From contig JAADED010000084.1 in NCBI GenBank assembly GCA_013153605.1, positions 1-38,858 on the forward strand: a stretch of DNA of 38,858 nucleotides. The letters run 5' to 3'. Made by a program: the position numbers and the translations under genes. This DNA is from Chlorobiota bacterium (GTDB taxonomy: Bacteria; Bacteroidota; Bacteroidia; Flavobacteriales; Flavobacteriaceae). Positions 10,378-18,719 of this stretch are shown here, one piece after another (the stretch's first letter is position 1; each line of letters begins with the position of its first letter). Below the pieces are notes generated by a model. That model saw only the letters and a list, made by a program, of their open reading frames with translations, was not told the DNA's origin and made no database searches.

Positions 10378-10397
10378 TTTTTGTAAATTTACAAAAA
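10378..10397. promoter_or_regulatory. 20-bp perfect palindrome in the divergent xth / LuxR-type promoter region
   Basis: TTTTTGTAAATTTACAAAAA reads the same on both strands. Its core TAAATTTA (10384-10391) is one base from the TAnnTTTG -7 consensus in either direction. On the plus strand a TTG at 10361-10363 lies 20 nt upstream, the correct -33 distance. It may be overlapping promoters, an operator, or both. Confidence 0.5.
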
Positions 10398-10416
10398 CTA
10401 GCCGACCTTGCCCGCT

Positions 10417-12051
10417 GTGAAGTGGCCAACCCTGATTGCCTTATTGGTGGCGGGGGTATGGACAGGCTCCTTGTGGGGACAATTTCCGGTGGTCAATCCC
10501 CTACCCCCGGACGTCGCCGCCCGTAAGTTCAGCTCCTTTCGTCTCATGCCCGACACTCCCGCCAAAGTGGACAGCCTTACCCGCTTGGCCGCCCGCGTAA
10601 TGGACGAACCCGACACCGCTTCCGCCATTTTGGATTATGCGTTGGACGTCTCTAGCCGCATTGCTTATACCCGCGGCTTGGGACGCATTTACAACCTCAA
10701 AGGAAGCCTCGAGCGCATGCGGAGCAATTTTATGCTGGCCATCCAATACCACAAACGGGCGCTCCACTTCCTCGAACGCTCCACCGACACGCTCACCGTG
10801 ATTTCCAATTACAACAACCTGGCCAATGCACTCCGTAAAATCAACATGGAAGAAGAGGCCATCAAATATTTTATTCAAGCCCTGTATTACGCCCGGCGGA
10901 TCAAAGACACTCCCGGCATCGCCCGCGCCTTGCACGGCATAGGTAACGTATATGCGGACATCGAGGATTTCGAAGGAGCCGTTCCCTACTTTTTCAAAAC
11001 CTTGGAATTGGAACAAAAACGGGGCAACCGCATCGGTATGGAATATGCTTACGCCAATTTGGCGGAAGCCTACACCATGTTGGGCGAACGGGAAAAGGCC
11101 CGCCAATATCTGGACATCACCATGCAATTGGCCCGCAGCATTCCCGGCAAAAATTTGGCCATCGAATACAATCTTACCGGCAAATACTACTACCGCTTCG
11201 GGCAATATCCGGCGGCGGCCCGCGCCTACCGCACTTCGCTGGCCCTTCTGGAAGGACGGCCCGTCAAACGATACATTGCCAACGGATACATCATGTTGGG
11301 CAAATGCCTGATGGCCATGGACAGCTTGCAAAAGGCGGGAGGCCTCATTCGAAAAGGAATCGGCGTGGCGCGCGAAGTCCATTCCAAAGAAAACATGGTC
11401 TTGGGTCTGGACGCCCTCACTTCATTGGCCCTCAGGCGGGGCGATTATAAACGGGCGTTTCATTATCAGCGGCAAAAAGAAGCCTACAAAGACAGCATCC
11501 TCAACGTGCGCACCCGGGCCAATCTCGACATCTTGCGGGTGCTCTACGAAACCCGCGAAAAGGACGAACAAATCAAACAATTGGCCCTGGCCAAAGAAGC
11601 CGAAGAGAAGAAATCGCGGCGAAACATGCGCATCCTCACGGCGGTGAGCTTCATCAGCGGGTTGATCATCCTCTTGCTATTCATCATTTTCCGCCTCAAA
11701 AACAAAGCCGCCGACTTGATGCTGGAAGCCAAAAACCGCGAAATCCAACAATATCTGGAACAGCTCCAACGCCTCAAAATACGGGAAAAAGAAGGCAGGC
11801 CTCCCGCGGCTGTTCCCCGTTTGGAATTTTGTACGCATTTCAAAGACGGTTACCAGCTGACTTCACGGGAATTCGAAGTATTAAGGCTCATTTGCGAAGG
11901 ATTGTCCAACGAAGAAATCGCTTCCAAATTATTTATCAGCAAGAACACCGTCAAAACCCACATTCGCAACATTTACGAGAAACTCAACGTGAAAAACCGG
12001 CTGGAAATTTTCAAAAAACTTTACGGTCCCGGAGCTCCCCATCCGCAATGA
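10417..12051 (+). CDS. Membrane-anchored TPR protein with C-terminal LuxR DNA-binding domain
   Basis: A protein of about 544 residues. An N-terminal signal sequence (KWPTLIALLVAGVWTGSLWGQ) is followed by tetratricopeptide repeats (about 50-330; for example AIKYFIQALYYARRIKDTPG and AYANLAEAYTMLGEREKARQ), a coiled stretch, one membrane segment (about 404-427, ILTAVSFISGLIILLLFIIF), a second coiled coil, and a LuxR helix-turn-helix at about 480-540 (LTSREFEVLRLICEGLSNEE, SKNTVKTHIRNIYEKL). This is the common Bacteroidota design in which a periplasmic TPR part signals to a cytoplasmic HTH. GTG 10417 gives the neater signal peptide; TTG 10408 is an alternative. Its 3' end overlaps the convergent glycosyltransferase gene by 41 nt. 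Targets are unknown. Confidence 0.88.
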   Translation: MKWPTLIALLVAGVWTGSLWGQFPVVNPLPPDVAARKFSSFRLMPDTPAKVDSLTRLAARVMDEPDTASAILDYALDVSSRIAYTRGLGRIYNLKGSLERMRSNFMLAIQYHKRALHFLERSTDTLTVISNYNNLANALRKINMEEEAIKYFIQALYYARRIKDTPGIARALHGIGNVYADIEDFEGAVPYFFKTLELEQKRGNRIGMEYAYANLAEAYTMLGEREKARQYLDITMQLARSIPGKNLAIEYNLTGKYYYRFGQYPAAARAYRTSLALLEGRPVKRYIANGYIMLGKCLMAMDSLQKAGGLIRKGIGVAREVHSKENMVLGLDALTSLALRRGDYKRAFHYQRQKEAYKDSILNVRTRANLDILRVLYETREKDEQIKQLALAKEAEEKKSRRNMRILTAVSFISGLIILLLFIIFRLKNKAADLMLEAKNREIQQYLEQLQRLKIREKEGRPPAAVPRLEFCTHFKDGYQLTSREFEVLRLICEGLSNEEIASKLFISKNTVKTHIRNIYEKLNVKNRLEIFKKLYGPGAPHPQ

Positions 12052-12844
12052 CGCGGCGGAGAAGGCGCCATTTTCGGGGAAAATCTCCGAGGGACAATCG
12101 CCCCCGGCGTAAGAGACCGAAGAACATTTTCAGGAAATACCCGTACAAATACCAATCCGGATAATAGCGGCGTATCCATGCCAGGCGTGCTTCGAAACGG
12201 GCATCCTTTTCCAAAAACATGCTGGAGTTTTCGCGGGGATGAAATACGAGGGGTTCCCCTCCGGCAAACCGGATATCGGCCCCTCGGGCGGCCGCTTCGC
12301 GCAAGAAGATTTCGTTTTCCCCGTCGGGATAGCGGGCCCCCAATCCGAACCGTTCGTCGAACGCGAGGCGGGTCCGGTCGATAAAAGATTTTTTCACGGA
12401 AATTTGGGGCGAATGCACTTGTGCAAACGAGCGGAGCCGTTCGCCGGGACGGCCGCGGGCGCCGAATGGTTCTCCGTCGGGCGTGGCAACGGGGAAAATC
12501 AACACTTCGGCGGGAAATTTCGCATGAGCCTCTATAATCCGGCGGGCAAAGCCGGGCGCATACACCACATCGTCGTCGGTAAAGAGGAGGATGTCGCCCC
12601 GGGCCGCCGCCAAAGCCGTATTGCGCGAAGCCGACAAGCCCGTGCGCGCGGAATGAATCACCCGCACTCCGGGCGGGACCGATTCGGAAGGAATGCGACG
12701 CCCCTCGGGACTTTGATTGACCACCAACACCTCGAATTCCTCCATTCCTCCCGGAAACATGCGGGACAAAAAGGAGAGGTCCTCCCGGTTCATGGTGGCC
12801 ACCAATACCTCTAGCCGTGGCGTAAAGTTGTGTATATTTGTCAT
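12011..12844 (-). CDS. Family 2 glycosyltransferase
   Basis: A 277-residue GT-A fold enzyme that transfers a sugar from an activated donor, probably in surface polysaccharide synthesis. It shows the GT2 pattern: LEVLVATMNRED at the start, VVNQSPEG, the conserved RTGLSASRNTALAAARGDIL, and the metal/nucleotide motif FTDDDVVY (D90-D92). A possible acceptor-side region follows (RYPDGENEIFLREAAARGAD). The C-terminus has a short hydrophobic/basic helix (YLYGYFLKMFFGLLRRGR) that may hold it to the inner membrane. The ATG at 12844 is only 15 bp from the start of the divergent glycosyltransferase. The 3' end overlaps the LuxR-type gene tail to tail. Donor and acceptor cannot be told from the sequence. 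Confidence 0.88.
   Translation of the reverse strand: MTNIHNFTPRLEVLVATMNREDLSFLSRMFPGGMEEFEVLVVNQSPEGRRIPSESVPPGVRVIHSARTGLSASRNTALAAARGDILLFTDDDVVYAPGFARRIIEAHAKFPAEVLIFPVATPDGEPFGARGRPGERLRSFAQVHSPQISVKKSFIDRTRLAFDERFGLGARYPDGENEIFLREAAARGADIRFAGGEPLVFHPRENSSMFLEKDARFEARLAWIRRYYPDWYLYGYFLKMFFGLLRRGRLSLGDFPRKWRLLRRVIADGELRDRKVF
12833..12840 (+). promoter_or_regulatory. Candidate -7 element for the second glycosyltransferase
   Basis: TATATTTG fits TAnnTTTG and sits 20 nt before the ATG at 12860, within the first codons of the divergent GT2 gene. No clear -33 TTTG is seen at the right distance. Confidence 0.45.
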
Positions 12845-12859
12845 TTGTTAGCCCAAGTT

Positions 12860-13999
12860 ATGAAAATTCTCTTAGCCGGAGAATACAGCCGCCTACACAA
12901 TACGCTCAAGGAGGGACTCGAAAAGCTCGGACACCAAGCCCGCATAGTGTCGGCCGGCGACGATTTTAAAGCCTACCCCAGCGATTTTTCCATTCGCCCT
13001 CTCAAATACGAACGATTTCCCTGGCGCACCCTTCGCAAGGCCGTACATAAATTCACCGGGCGCGACATGGCGGTGAAAGACAAAACCCGGCGTCTCGAGC
13101 GCCTGATTCCCGAGCTCAAAGGCTACGACGTGGTCCAACTCATCAACACCTACCCGTTCGAAACCCCGTTGCCGCGCGAAAAAGAATTCCTCCGTCGCCT
13201 CTTCGACCAAAACGACAAAGCATTCCTTCTGGCATGCGGCGACGATCTGGTCACCAATACCTGCTATCTGGAAGGGGCCATGCGGTATTCCGTGCTTACC
13301 CCCCTGATGGAAAACCCTTTTCTGAAAGACAAGTTTCAATATTCGTTGAAATATCTCACTCCCCCTTTTCGGGATTTGCATCACTTCGTGATGGACCGGG
13401 TGCGGGCCGTGATTCCAACCGATCTGGATTATGCCATCCCCTACCGCGATCATCCCAAAAATGCGGGCATGATTCCCAATCCCGTGAATGTGGACCGCCT
13501 CCGCTACGAATTTCCGCCCCCCGGAGGAAAAATCGTTATCTTCCACGGAATCAATACGGGTAATTACGATAAAAAGGGAAATTTTTATTTCGAAAACGCC
13601 CTTAAATTTATCCGCCGCAAATTCAAAGACAAGGTGGAAATTATCGAAACCCGTGATCTTCCTTACGACCGCTACATGTCGCTGATTCGAAAAGCACACA
13701 TTGTGCTCGACCAGGTATATTCCTACGACCAGGGGTACAATGCCTTGGAAAGCATGGCCATGGGAAAAGTGGTGTTTACGGGAGCCGAAAAGGAATTTTA
13801 CGACCACTACGGCCTCCAAGAGGAGGTATGCATCAACGCCTTGCCCGATATCATGTATTTGAAAGAACAATTGGAAGCGCTGATCGAGGATCCGGTGCGC
13901 ATGCAACGGATTTCGGAAAATGCCCGCCGCTTTGTGGAACGCGAACACCACTACATCGACATCGCCCGCCGCTATCTGGACACTTGGATCCGCTATTGA
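12860..13999 (+). CDS. Glycosyltransferase (GT1/GT4-like, GT-B fold)
   Basis: A 379-residue protein with a GT-B outline: N-terminal MKILLAGEYSRLHNTLKEGL with a long N-domain, then FHGINTGNYDKKGNFYF, and a C-domain with VLDQVYSYDQGYNALESMAM and GKVVFTG, the usual donor-binding Glu-containing region (E in NALESMAMG). This points to nucleotide-sugar-dependent glycosyl transfer in the cytoplasm, though the family is distant and the sugar is unknown. The ATG at 12860 was chosen over an in-frame GTG at 12830, which would run over the divergent gene's start and a -7 element. It probably works with the adjacent GT2 enzyme. The 3' end overlaps the convergent FAD oxidoreductase by 7 nt. Confidence 0.8.
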   Translation: MKILLAGEYSRLHNTLKEGLEKLGHQARIVSAGDDFKAYPSDFSIRPLKYERFPWRTLRKAVHKFTGRDMAVKDKTRRLERLIPELKGYDVVQLINTYPFETPLPREKEFLRRLFDQNDKAFLLACGDDLVTNTCYLEGAMRYSVLTPLMENPFLKDKFQYSLKYLTPPFRDLHHFVMDRVRAVIPTDLDYAIPYRDHPKNAGMIPNPVNVDRLRYEFPPPGGKIVIFHGINTGNYDKKGNFYFENALKFIRRKFKDKVEIIETRDLPYDRYMSLIRKAHIVLDQVYSYDQGYNALESMAMGKVVFTGAEKEFYDHYGLQEEVCINALPDIMYLKEQLEALIEDPVRMQRISENARRFVEREHHYIDIARRYLDTWIRY

Positions 14000-15057
14000 C
14001 GGCTCCGATCGTAACGTTTGCGAAACCGTCCGATATCGGTTTCGGGGAGGAGGGGCGCATTTCGGGTAATATGCTCGTACAAATCACGGGCGGCCCGGGG
14101 TGCGAGGATAATACCGCGGGTGCCCATGCCGTTGAGCACGTAGAGGGACGGGTATTCGGGATGAGCGCCCAATAGGGGTCGGCGGTCGGCGACGGTGGGC
14201 CGTATGCCCGCCCGCTGGCCGGTGATGCGAAAATCGCCGGTGTACAATTTGCGGAGCTTGGCCGTAAGCCGCGCGCGGGCACGGGCGGTAGGGCGCGGAG
14301 TTTTGTCATACCATTCGTAAGTGGAACCCGCCAACCACCCTTTGCCGCCCGGACGGGGAGCCAAAAAAATGTCCGATTTTACGATGGCGCCGGGCGAAGG
14401 GTCGAGTTCCAACTCCAAAACCTCGCCTTTGGTGCCCCGTAAAGGCAACCAATTGAAAAACGGATTCCGCACCAATCCGTATCCTTCGGCAAATACCACA
14501 AATCGAGCCTCTAGACCTTCGTACCGGACGCCGCCGGGCGTGATTTGCAATCGCTCGTGACGAAAAAACCGGGGAATCAACCGCCCTTCGGATTCCAATT
14601 CTTCGCGGGCTCGGGACAGAAGGAGGGAGGTATCCACCATGCCCGTTTGTTTGGTAAGGCCGAATCCGTAAGGAGCCGGCACACCCGGCAAAGGCTCCGT
14701 GCGGATATTGCCCAGAAAATCTTCAAACACGGGCCGTCCCGCCGCGGCCAACCACTCGTTTTGCTCGGCTACCGAATGGAATTTGCGATGAATGGGGGCG
14801 GGATAAACCAAGCGGATGCCGTGCCGCTCTTCGAACCGCCGGTACGTATCCAATGCGTAAGGCAGCCACTCGGGCGCCTTCCACGCAAGAGTAAGACGTT
14901 TTAAAATCACGGGATTGTACATGCCCGCCGATACCGTGGTGCTGTTGCTCCCGCCGGGGTCGAACACCCGGTAATCGTGCCCTTCGCGTCTTAAAATTTC
15001 GGTAAACGCCCATCCGGCAATGCCGAATCCCACCACGAGAAAATCCGTCGTCATCAC
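13993..15057 (-). CDS. FAD-dependent oxidoreductase, DAO family
   Basis: A 354-residue flavoenzyme of the D-amino-acid oxidase / glycine oxidase-like family. The N-terminus has a Rossmann dinucleotide motif (FLVVGFGIAGWAFTEIL), followed by STTVSAGMYNPVILKR; the C-terminal FAD-contact region is GIRPTVADRRPLLGAHPEYP then LNGMGTRGIILAPRAARDL. Such enzymes oxidise amines or amino acids, but substrate cannot be deduced here; an amino acid or a modified tRNA base (MnmC-like C-domain) is possible. The start at 15057 lies 12 nt after the yicC stop, so it is probably the last gene of the pncA-yicC operon. Its stop codon lies inside the end of the convergent glycosyltransferase gene. Confidence 0.84.
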   Translation of the reverse strand: MMTTDFLVVGFGIAGWAFTEILRREGHDYRVFDPGGSNSTTVSAGMYNPVILKRLTLAWKAPEWLPYALDTYRRFEERHGIRLVYPAPIHRKFHSVAEQNEWLAAAGRPVFEDFLGNIRTEPLPGVPAPYGFGLTKQTGMVDTSLLLSRAREELESEGRLIPRFFRHERLQITPGGVRYEGLEARFVVFAEGYGLVRNPFFNWLPLRGTKGEVLELELDPSPGAIVKSDIFLAPRPGGKGWLAGSTYEWYDKTPRPTARARARLTAKLRKLYTGDFRITGQRAGIRPTVADRRPLLGAHPEYPSLYVLNGMGTRGIILAPRAARDLYEHITRNAPLLPETDIGRFRKRYDRSRQ

Positions 15058-15069
15058 TTGCCGGAAAGG

Positions 15070-15936
15070 TTAAAGCACGTTGGCCGTTTGCTCTTTGATT
15101 TTTTCGAGGGCGTCTTTCATTTCCACCACCAGTCGCTGAATGTCGGCATCGGAGGCTTTGGAACCGGTGGTATTGATTTCCCGTCCCATTTCCTGGGCGA
15201 TAAAATTGAGTTTTTTTCCCTTCAGGTCGCGCGAAGGGTCGTGCAAGGTTTCGGCGAAGTGGTCCAGGTGGGTGGCCAGGCGTTGCATTTCTTCATTGAT
15301 GTCCCAGCGGTCGAGGTAATAAATCAATTCCTGTTCGAAGCGCTCGGGATCGGCTTCCACGCCGGCTTCGGCCAGGGAAGTAAGAAGCTTTTCCTTGAGT
15401 TTTTCCTTGCGTCGAGGCGCCAATTCCCGCACCTTTTCCAGCCGGTCGCGAATGAGGGCGGCCTTCTCTTCCATATCGCGGGCGATGGTTTGACCCTCCC
15501 GGCGGCGGAAAGCGTCCAATTCTTCCGCCGCTTGTTCCAAAGCGGGCAACAGGGCCCGAAATACTTCTTCGGCATCGGGGCTCTCGGCCTGGTACCACAG
15601 GTCGGGATTGCGGAGAAGAGAAGCCACGATTTGGCTTTCGTCCGCTTGAGGAAATACTTCCCGCACGGCGGCGGTATAATTTTTCAGCAATTCGGTGTTC
15701 AATTGCCGGGCCGCCATGTCTCCCGGTCCTTCGGGCGTAATTTGGACCGTCACCTTTCCGCGTTTGAGTTTATCTTCCAACAATTTGCGGATTTCCATTT
15801 CGGCCGCCCGCAACTCGTGGGGAAGACGCACGGACAAATCGAAATATTTTGAATTGAGGGATTTGAGTTCCACCTGATAAGGAATCCCGTTTACCACGGC
15901 CGTTGCTTTGCCGTAGCCGGTCATGGAGCGGATCAT
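15070..15936 (-). CDS. yicC: YicC/YloC family endoribonuclease
   Basis: A 288-residue protein of normal family length. The start MIRSMTGYGKA and the C-terminal block EMGREINTTGSKASDADIQR, then VVEMKDALEKIKEQTANVL, are diagnostic of YicC (YicC N-terminal domain plus DUF1732). YicC of E. coli is reported to be an endoribonuclease connected with sRNA turnover, and the same activity is inferred here. The long middle part is helical and charged, as in the family. Its ATG overlaps the stop of pncA by 4 nt, which indicates translational coupling. Confidence 0.94.
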   Translation of the reverse strand: MIRSMTGYGKATAVVNGIPYQVELKSLNSKYFDLSVRLPHELRAAEMEIRKLLEDKLKRGKVTVQITPEGPGDMAARQLNTELLKNYTAAVREVFPQADESQIVASLLRNPDLWYQAESPDAEEVFRALLPALEQAAEELDAFRRREGQTIARDMEEKAALIRDRLEKVRELAPRRKEKLKEKLLTSLAEAGVEADPERFEQELIYYLDRWDINEEMQRLATHLDHFAETLHDPSRDLKGKKLNFIAQEMGREINTTGSKASDADIQRLVVEMKDALEKIKEQTANVL

Positions 15937-16487
15937 AGCCTGTGGATTTGATTTTCGGAAATAATGCGAACTCCCGCCGCTTGCATTTCTTCGAATGCTT
16001 TTTGCTCATCGTCGGGTTGAAGATTCACGGCCCGCACCGCTTCTTTGACCACATACACTTCGAATCCCTTACGAGCGGCGGCTATGGCGGTGGCCTTTAC
16101 GCAATAATCCGTGGCCAAGCCGGTAACCACCAAACGGTCGATGCCGCGAATGCGAAGGTAGCTTTCCAAATCTTCGTTGGTAGCCTCAAAAGCCGAATAT
16201 CCGTCGTCGGCATAGCCGGTGCCTTTTAAAAATATTTTTTGGATGCGGGAAATGTTCAATCCGGGAGGAAATGCCGCTCCTTCGGTACCTCGAACGCAAT
16301 GGACGGGCCATTGGTCGAAATGCAAGGTGCGGGGCGGATGCCAATCTTTGGAGGCCAACACGGTATCGAATGAGGAAATAAGCCGGTTGACGGGTTCGAT
16401 CACTTCATCGCCCCGGGGAACGGCCAAAGCTCCGCCGGGCAAAAAATCGTTTTGCACGTCCACGATAAACAAAGCGGCGTTTTTCAT
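15933..16487 (-). CDS. pncA: Nicotinamidase
   Basis: A 184-residue isochorismatase-fold amidase that hydrolyses nicotinamide to nicotinate and ammonia. The catalytic triad reads D10 (FIVDVQNDFLPGG), K88 (FLKGTGYADDGYSAFE) and C129 (GLATDYCVKATA). The metal-binding residues are D48 and H50 (SKDWHPP) and H63 (WPVHCV). The gene directly follows pncB (gap 18 nt), which takes nicotinate to its mononucleotide, so the two form the NAD salvage route. It overlaps yicC by 4 nt. A promoter of its own lies in the last bases of pncB. Confidence 0.94.
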   Translation of the reverse strand: MKNAALFIVDVQNDFLPGGALAVPRGDEVIEPVNRLISSFDTVLASKDWHPPRTLHFDQWPVHCVRGTEGAAFPPGLNISRIQKIFLKGTGYADDGYSAFEATNEDLESYLRIRGIDRLVVTGLATDYCVKATAIAAARKGFEVYVVKEAVRAVNLQPDDEQKAFEEMQAAGVRIISENQIHRL

Positions 16488-16500
16488 AAGCCCTTTTTCA

Positions 16501-16532
16501 CAAAGTTACGGATTTAAATGTTGCCGAATCAA
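16501..16532 (-). promoter_or_regulatory. Promoter for pncA-yicC-oxidoreductase operon
   Basis: Read on the minus strand: TTG (16532-16530), a 21-nt spacer, then TAACTTTG (16508-16501), which matches TAnnTTTG. The -33 part lies within the end of pncB, and the pncA ATG follows after 13 nt. Confidence 0.55.
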
Positions 16533-17930
16533 TTCCTTGCGCAGGTCGAACAATTTTTTGCTCACTCCCACTTTATACACGTGAGGATTTTCGAACCGCT
16601 TGGTTTCGGGCGGCAATTTGGCCAACCGCTCGCGGCGGAATTCCGAAATGGCATAAGGGTCTTTTTCCACCGGCAAGGACCGCCCGCCTTCCATAACCGG
16701 ATACCGTATTTTCTCCTTGCGCAAGCCCCGGATATCGGTGTATTTGAATTCGTAATCGGGATGATAAATGCGGTCGATGCGGTCGATGTCTTCGTCGGCC
16801 AGGATGACGGCATCGCGGTAGAAATATCCGTTTTGATCGTAAATGCGCCACAATTCCTTTTCGCCGGGAAGGGAAATTTTGGCGATGTCTTCCGAAATTT
16901 TGAGGCGCGGCTTGCCGTCGAATACCGCCAGCTTGTATACCCCGTCCAGCGCCGGGCATTGGTACGAAGTTACCAGCTTGGTGCCCACCCCGTAGCTGTC
17001 GATTTGTGCGTTTTGAAGGTTGAGGCTTCGGATGATGTATTCGTCCAACGAATTGGAAGCGATAATTTTGACGTAATCCAATCCCGCGGCGTCCAGTTTT
17101 CGCCGCACTTCTCTCGACAGGTAAGCCATGTCGCCGCTGTCGATCCGGACTCCTTTGAGTCGGTGGCCTCGGGCTTCCAGCTCTTTGGCCACCGTAATGG
17201 CATGGGGAAGTCCCGAGCGCAACGTATCGTAAGTATCGATCAGGAGGACCGCATTGTCGGGATAAATTTCCACGTATTTGCGGAAAGCCTCCAATTCGTC
17301 GTCGAAAGTTTGCACCCACGAATGGGCCATGGTGCCTATGGGTTTGAGGCCGTAGATACGGGCCGCCATGGTGTTGGAAGTTCCCGACGCTCCGCCGATC
17401 ACCGCCGCGCGGGAGGCGAACAGGCCGGCCAATCCCTGAGCCCGCCGCAAGCCGAAGTCGGCAAAAGTCTTGCCGGGCAACAATACGCTTTCGATCCGCG
17501 AAGCCCGCATGGCGATCAGAGACTGGAAATTGAGAAAGTTCAGCAACACCGTTTCGATGACTTGCACCTCCACGATGGACCCTTTGACCGACACAATGGG
17601 CTCGTTGTTAAATACCACTTCGCCCTCGCGGGGAGCCGTGATCCGGCCGTGAAATCGAAAATCGCGGAGATAGTCCAAAAATTCGGGGCGAAATCCTTGC
17701 TCGGCCAAAAAGGCCAGCTCTTCGTCGCCGTAACCGAAATTTTCCACCGCTTCCAATAAATCGGCCAGACCCGCAAAAATTACATACCCGCTGTCGCAAG
17801 GCATGCGCCGGAAAAAATAATCGAAAACCGCTTCTTTATCCAACAGGCCGTGGTAAAAATACCCTTGGGCCATGGTGAGTTCGTAAAAATCGGTGTAAAG
17901 TCCGAATCGATCGAAAGAAAATCGTTTCAT
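16506..17930 (-). CDS. pncB: Nicotinate phosphoribosyltransferase
   Basis: A 474-residue enzyme that joins nicotinate and PRPP to give nicotinate mononucleotide, using ATP. Family features are GLYTDFYELTMAQGYF at the N-terminus, GTMAHSWVQTFDDE with the autophosphorylated histidine (H203), LLIDTYDTLRSG, GVRIDSGDMAYLS, and YGVGTKLVTSYQCPALDGVY. The ATG at 17930 was preferred to a GTG at 17951, because the GTG overlaps a -7 element and lies before the usual N-terminus. The length is that of the longer bacterial pncB2-like group. pncA follows it on the same strand. Confidence 0.93.
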   Translation of the reverse strand: MKRFSFDRFGLYTDFYELTMAQGYFYHGLLDKEAVFDYFFRRMPCDSGYVIFAGLADLLEAVENFGYGDEELAFLAEQGFRPEFLDYLRDFRFHGRITAPREGEVVFNNEPIVSVKGSIVEVQVIETVLLNFLNFQSLIAMRASRIESVLLPGKTFADFGLRRAQGLAGLFASRAAVIGGASGTSNTMAARIYGLKPIGTMAHSWVQTFDDELEAFRKYVEIYPDNAVLLIDTYDTLRSGLPHAITVAKELEARGHRLKGVRIDSGDMAYLSREVRRKLDAAGLDYVKIIASNSLDEYIIRSLNLQNAQIDSYGVGTKLVTSYQCPALDGVYKLAVFDGKPRLKISEDIAKISLPGEKELWRIYDQNGYFYRDAVILADEDIDRIDRIYHPDYEFKYTDIRGLRKEKIRYPVMEGGRSLPVEKDPYAISEFRRERLAKLPPETKRFENPHVYKVGVSKKLFDLRKELIRQHLNP

Positions 17931-17950
17931 TCGCTTGGATTGACGCTCCA

Positions 17951-17958
17951 CAAATATA
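17951..17958 (-). promoter_or_regulatory. Candidate -7 element for pncB
   Basis: The minus strand reads TATATTTG, matching TAnnTTTG, and ends 20 nt before the pncB ATG at 17930. No good -33 element is seen upstream. It argues against the GTG start at 17951. Confidence 0.5.
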
Positions 17959-18018
17959 AAGGGATTTTTACACTCCCGTACAGCTCCCGATCATGGGGAA
18001 AATGCGTTAATTAAGCTT

Positions 18019-18465
18019 ATGAACACACGTACGTACCCGATTAAACGCCCTTCACCGGGCCGCCGCATTTGGAAATGGATTCGTTCCCATTCGCGACAAT
18101 TAACCCGGCCGACGAAAAAATACGCCCCCCGGAGGCGGACCGTTCGGGTGGCCGACAAATTAACGGAACGATTGGAGGCATACGACGATTACGGATGGAT
18201 TAAATTATACGGGGATGAAAGGGGAAATCCGGTAGCCCTATTATCGGTCGACGGCGCCTATGAAGGAGAATCCCCCATGCTCCGGCTTCGCCACCAAGCG
18301 CCGCCCATGCCGGGCTGGACCGTGGAGACTTATCTTCCGCCTTCCGACGAACCGGTGAAACGGTTCGACTGCCAAATGGATATTGTCGATGTACGCACGA
18401 TTCCTTATCCGTATCCCAAGACGGGATTGCTTGTGTGGGAAATTTTTTTCCCGCCCCTCCCATGA
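18019..18465 (+). CDS. Unknown protein, probably 5' part of a frameshifted gene
   Basis: A 148-residue reading frame that I do not recognise. It has a strongly basic start (MNTRTYPIKRPSPGRRIWKW, then RRRTVRVADKL) and a soluble-looking middle with YGWIKLYGDERGNPVALLSV. No signal peptide or membrane segment is seen. It stops just after a run of seven T (18443-18449), while a sensible coding frame carries on at once in the +1 frame to 18646. Removing one T joins them into a protein of about 208 residues. A sequencing error, a real pseudogene or transcriptional slippage would all fit. It stands alone, divergent from pncB and convergent with the RND operon. Confidence 0.6.
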   Translation: MNTRTYPIKRPSPGRRIWKWIRSHSRQLTRPTKKYAPRRRTVRVADKLTERLEAYDDYGWIKLYGDERGNPVALLSVDGAYEGESPMLRLRHQAPPMPGWTVETYLPPSDEPVKRFDCQMDIVDVRTIPYPYPKTGLLVWEIFFPPLP

Positions 18466-18646
18466 CCCAGCCGAGTTCTACATCCTCGCTCGCCGGGCTT
18501 TAATCAACGGCCTGGGTGATTACAACCTTTTGCGATGGATACGCGAATATGCCGTTCACCCGCCGGGAACCGAGCCCCCGACGGACCGCACCGTGAATTT
18601 GTTCGCCCTCCTCAGGACCATCGAAAAGATTTATTACGGCCTGTAA
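18446..18646 (+). pseudogene. 3' part of the frameshifted unknown gene
   Basis: In the frame one base later than the preceding reading frame, the sequence reads SRPSHDPAEFYILARRALIN, then GDYNLLRWIREYAVHPPGT and a final LFALLRTIEKIYYGL. It is helical and protein-like and has no convincing start of its own (an in-frame ATG at 18383 lies within the upstream part). It is best read as the C-terminal part of the gene that begins at 18019, separated from it by an extra T in the T7 run. No family is recognised. Confidence 0.5.
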
Positions 18647-18653
18647 AACCTTC

Positions 18654-18681
18654 CAAAACGAAAGGCCCCTCGAGAGGGACC
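18654..18681 (-). terminator. Intrinsic terminator of the efflux operon
   Basis: On the minus strand GGTCCCTC, a very short loop, GAGGGGCC (with one G-U pair), followed by TTTCGTTTT. It lies about 40 nt after the RND gene's stop. The plus strand has no T-tract, so it serves the minus strand only. Confidence 0.6.
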
Positions 18682-18719
18682 TTCCGCCGGAAAAAGACTA
18701 AGCGCAAAAAGAAACGACA

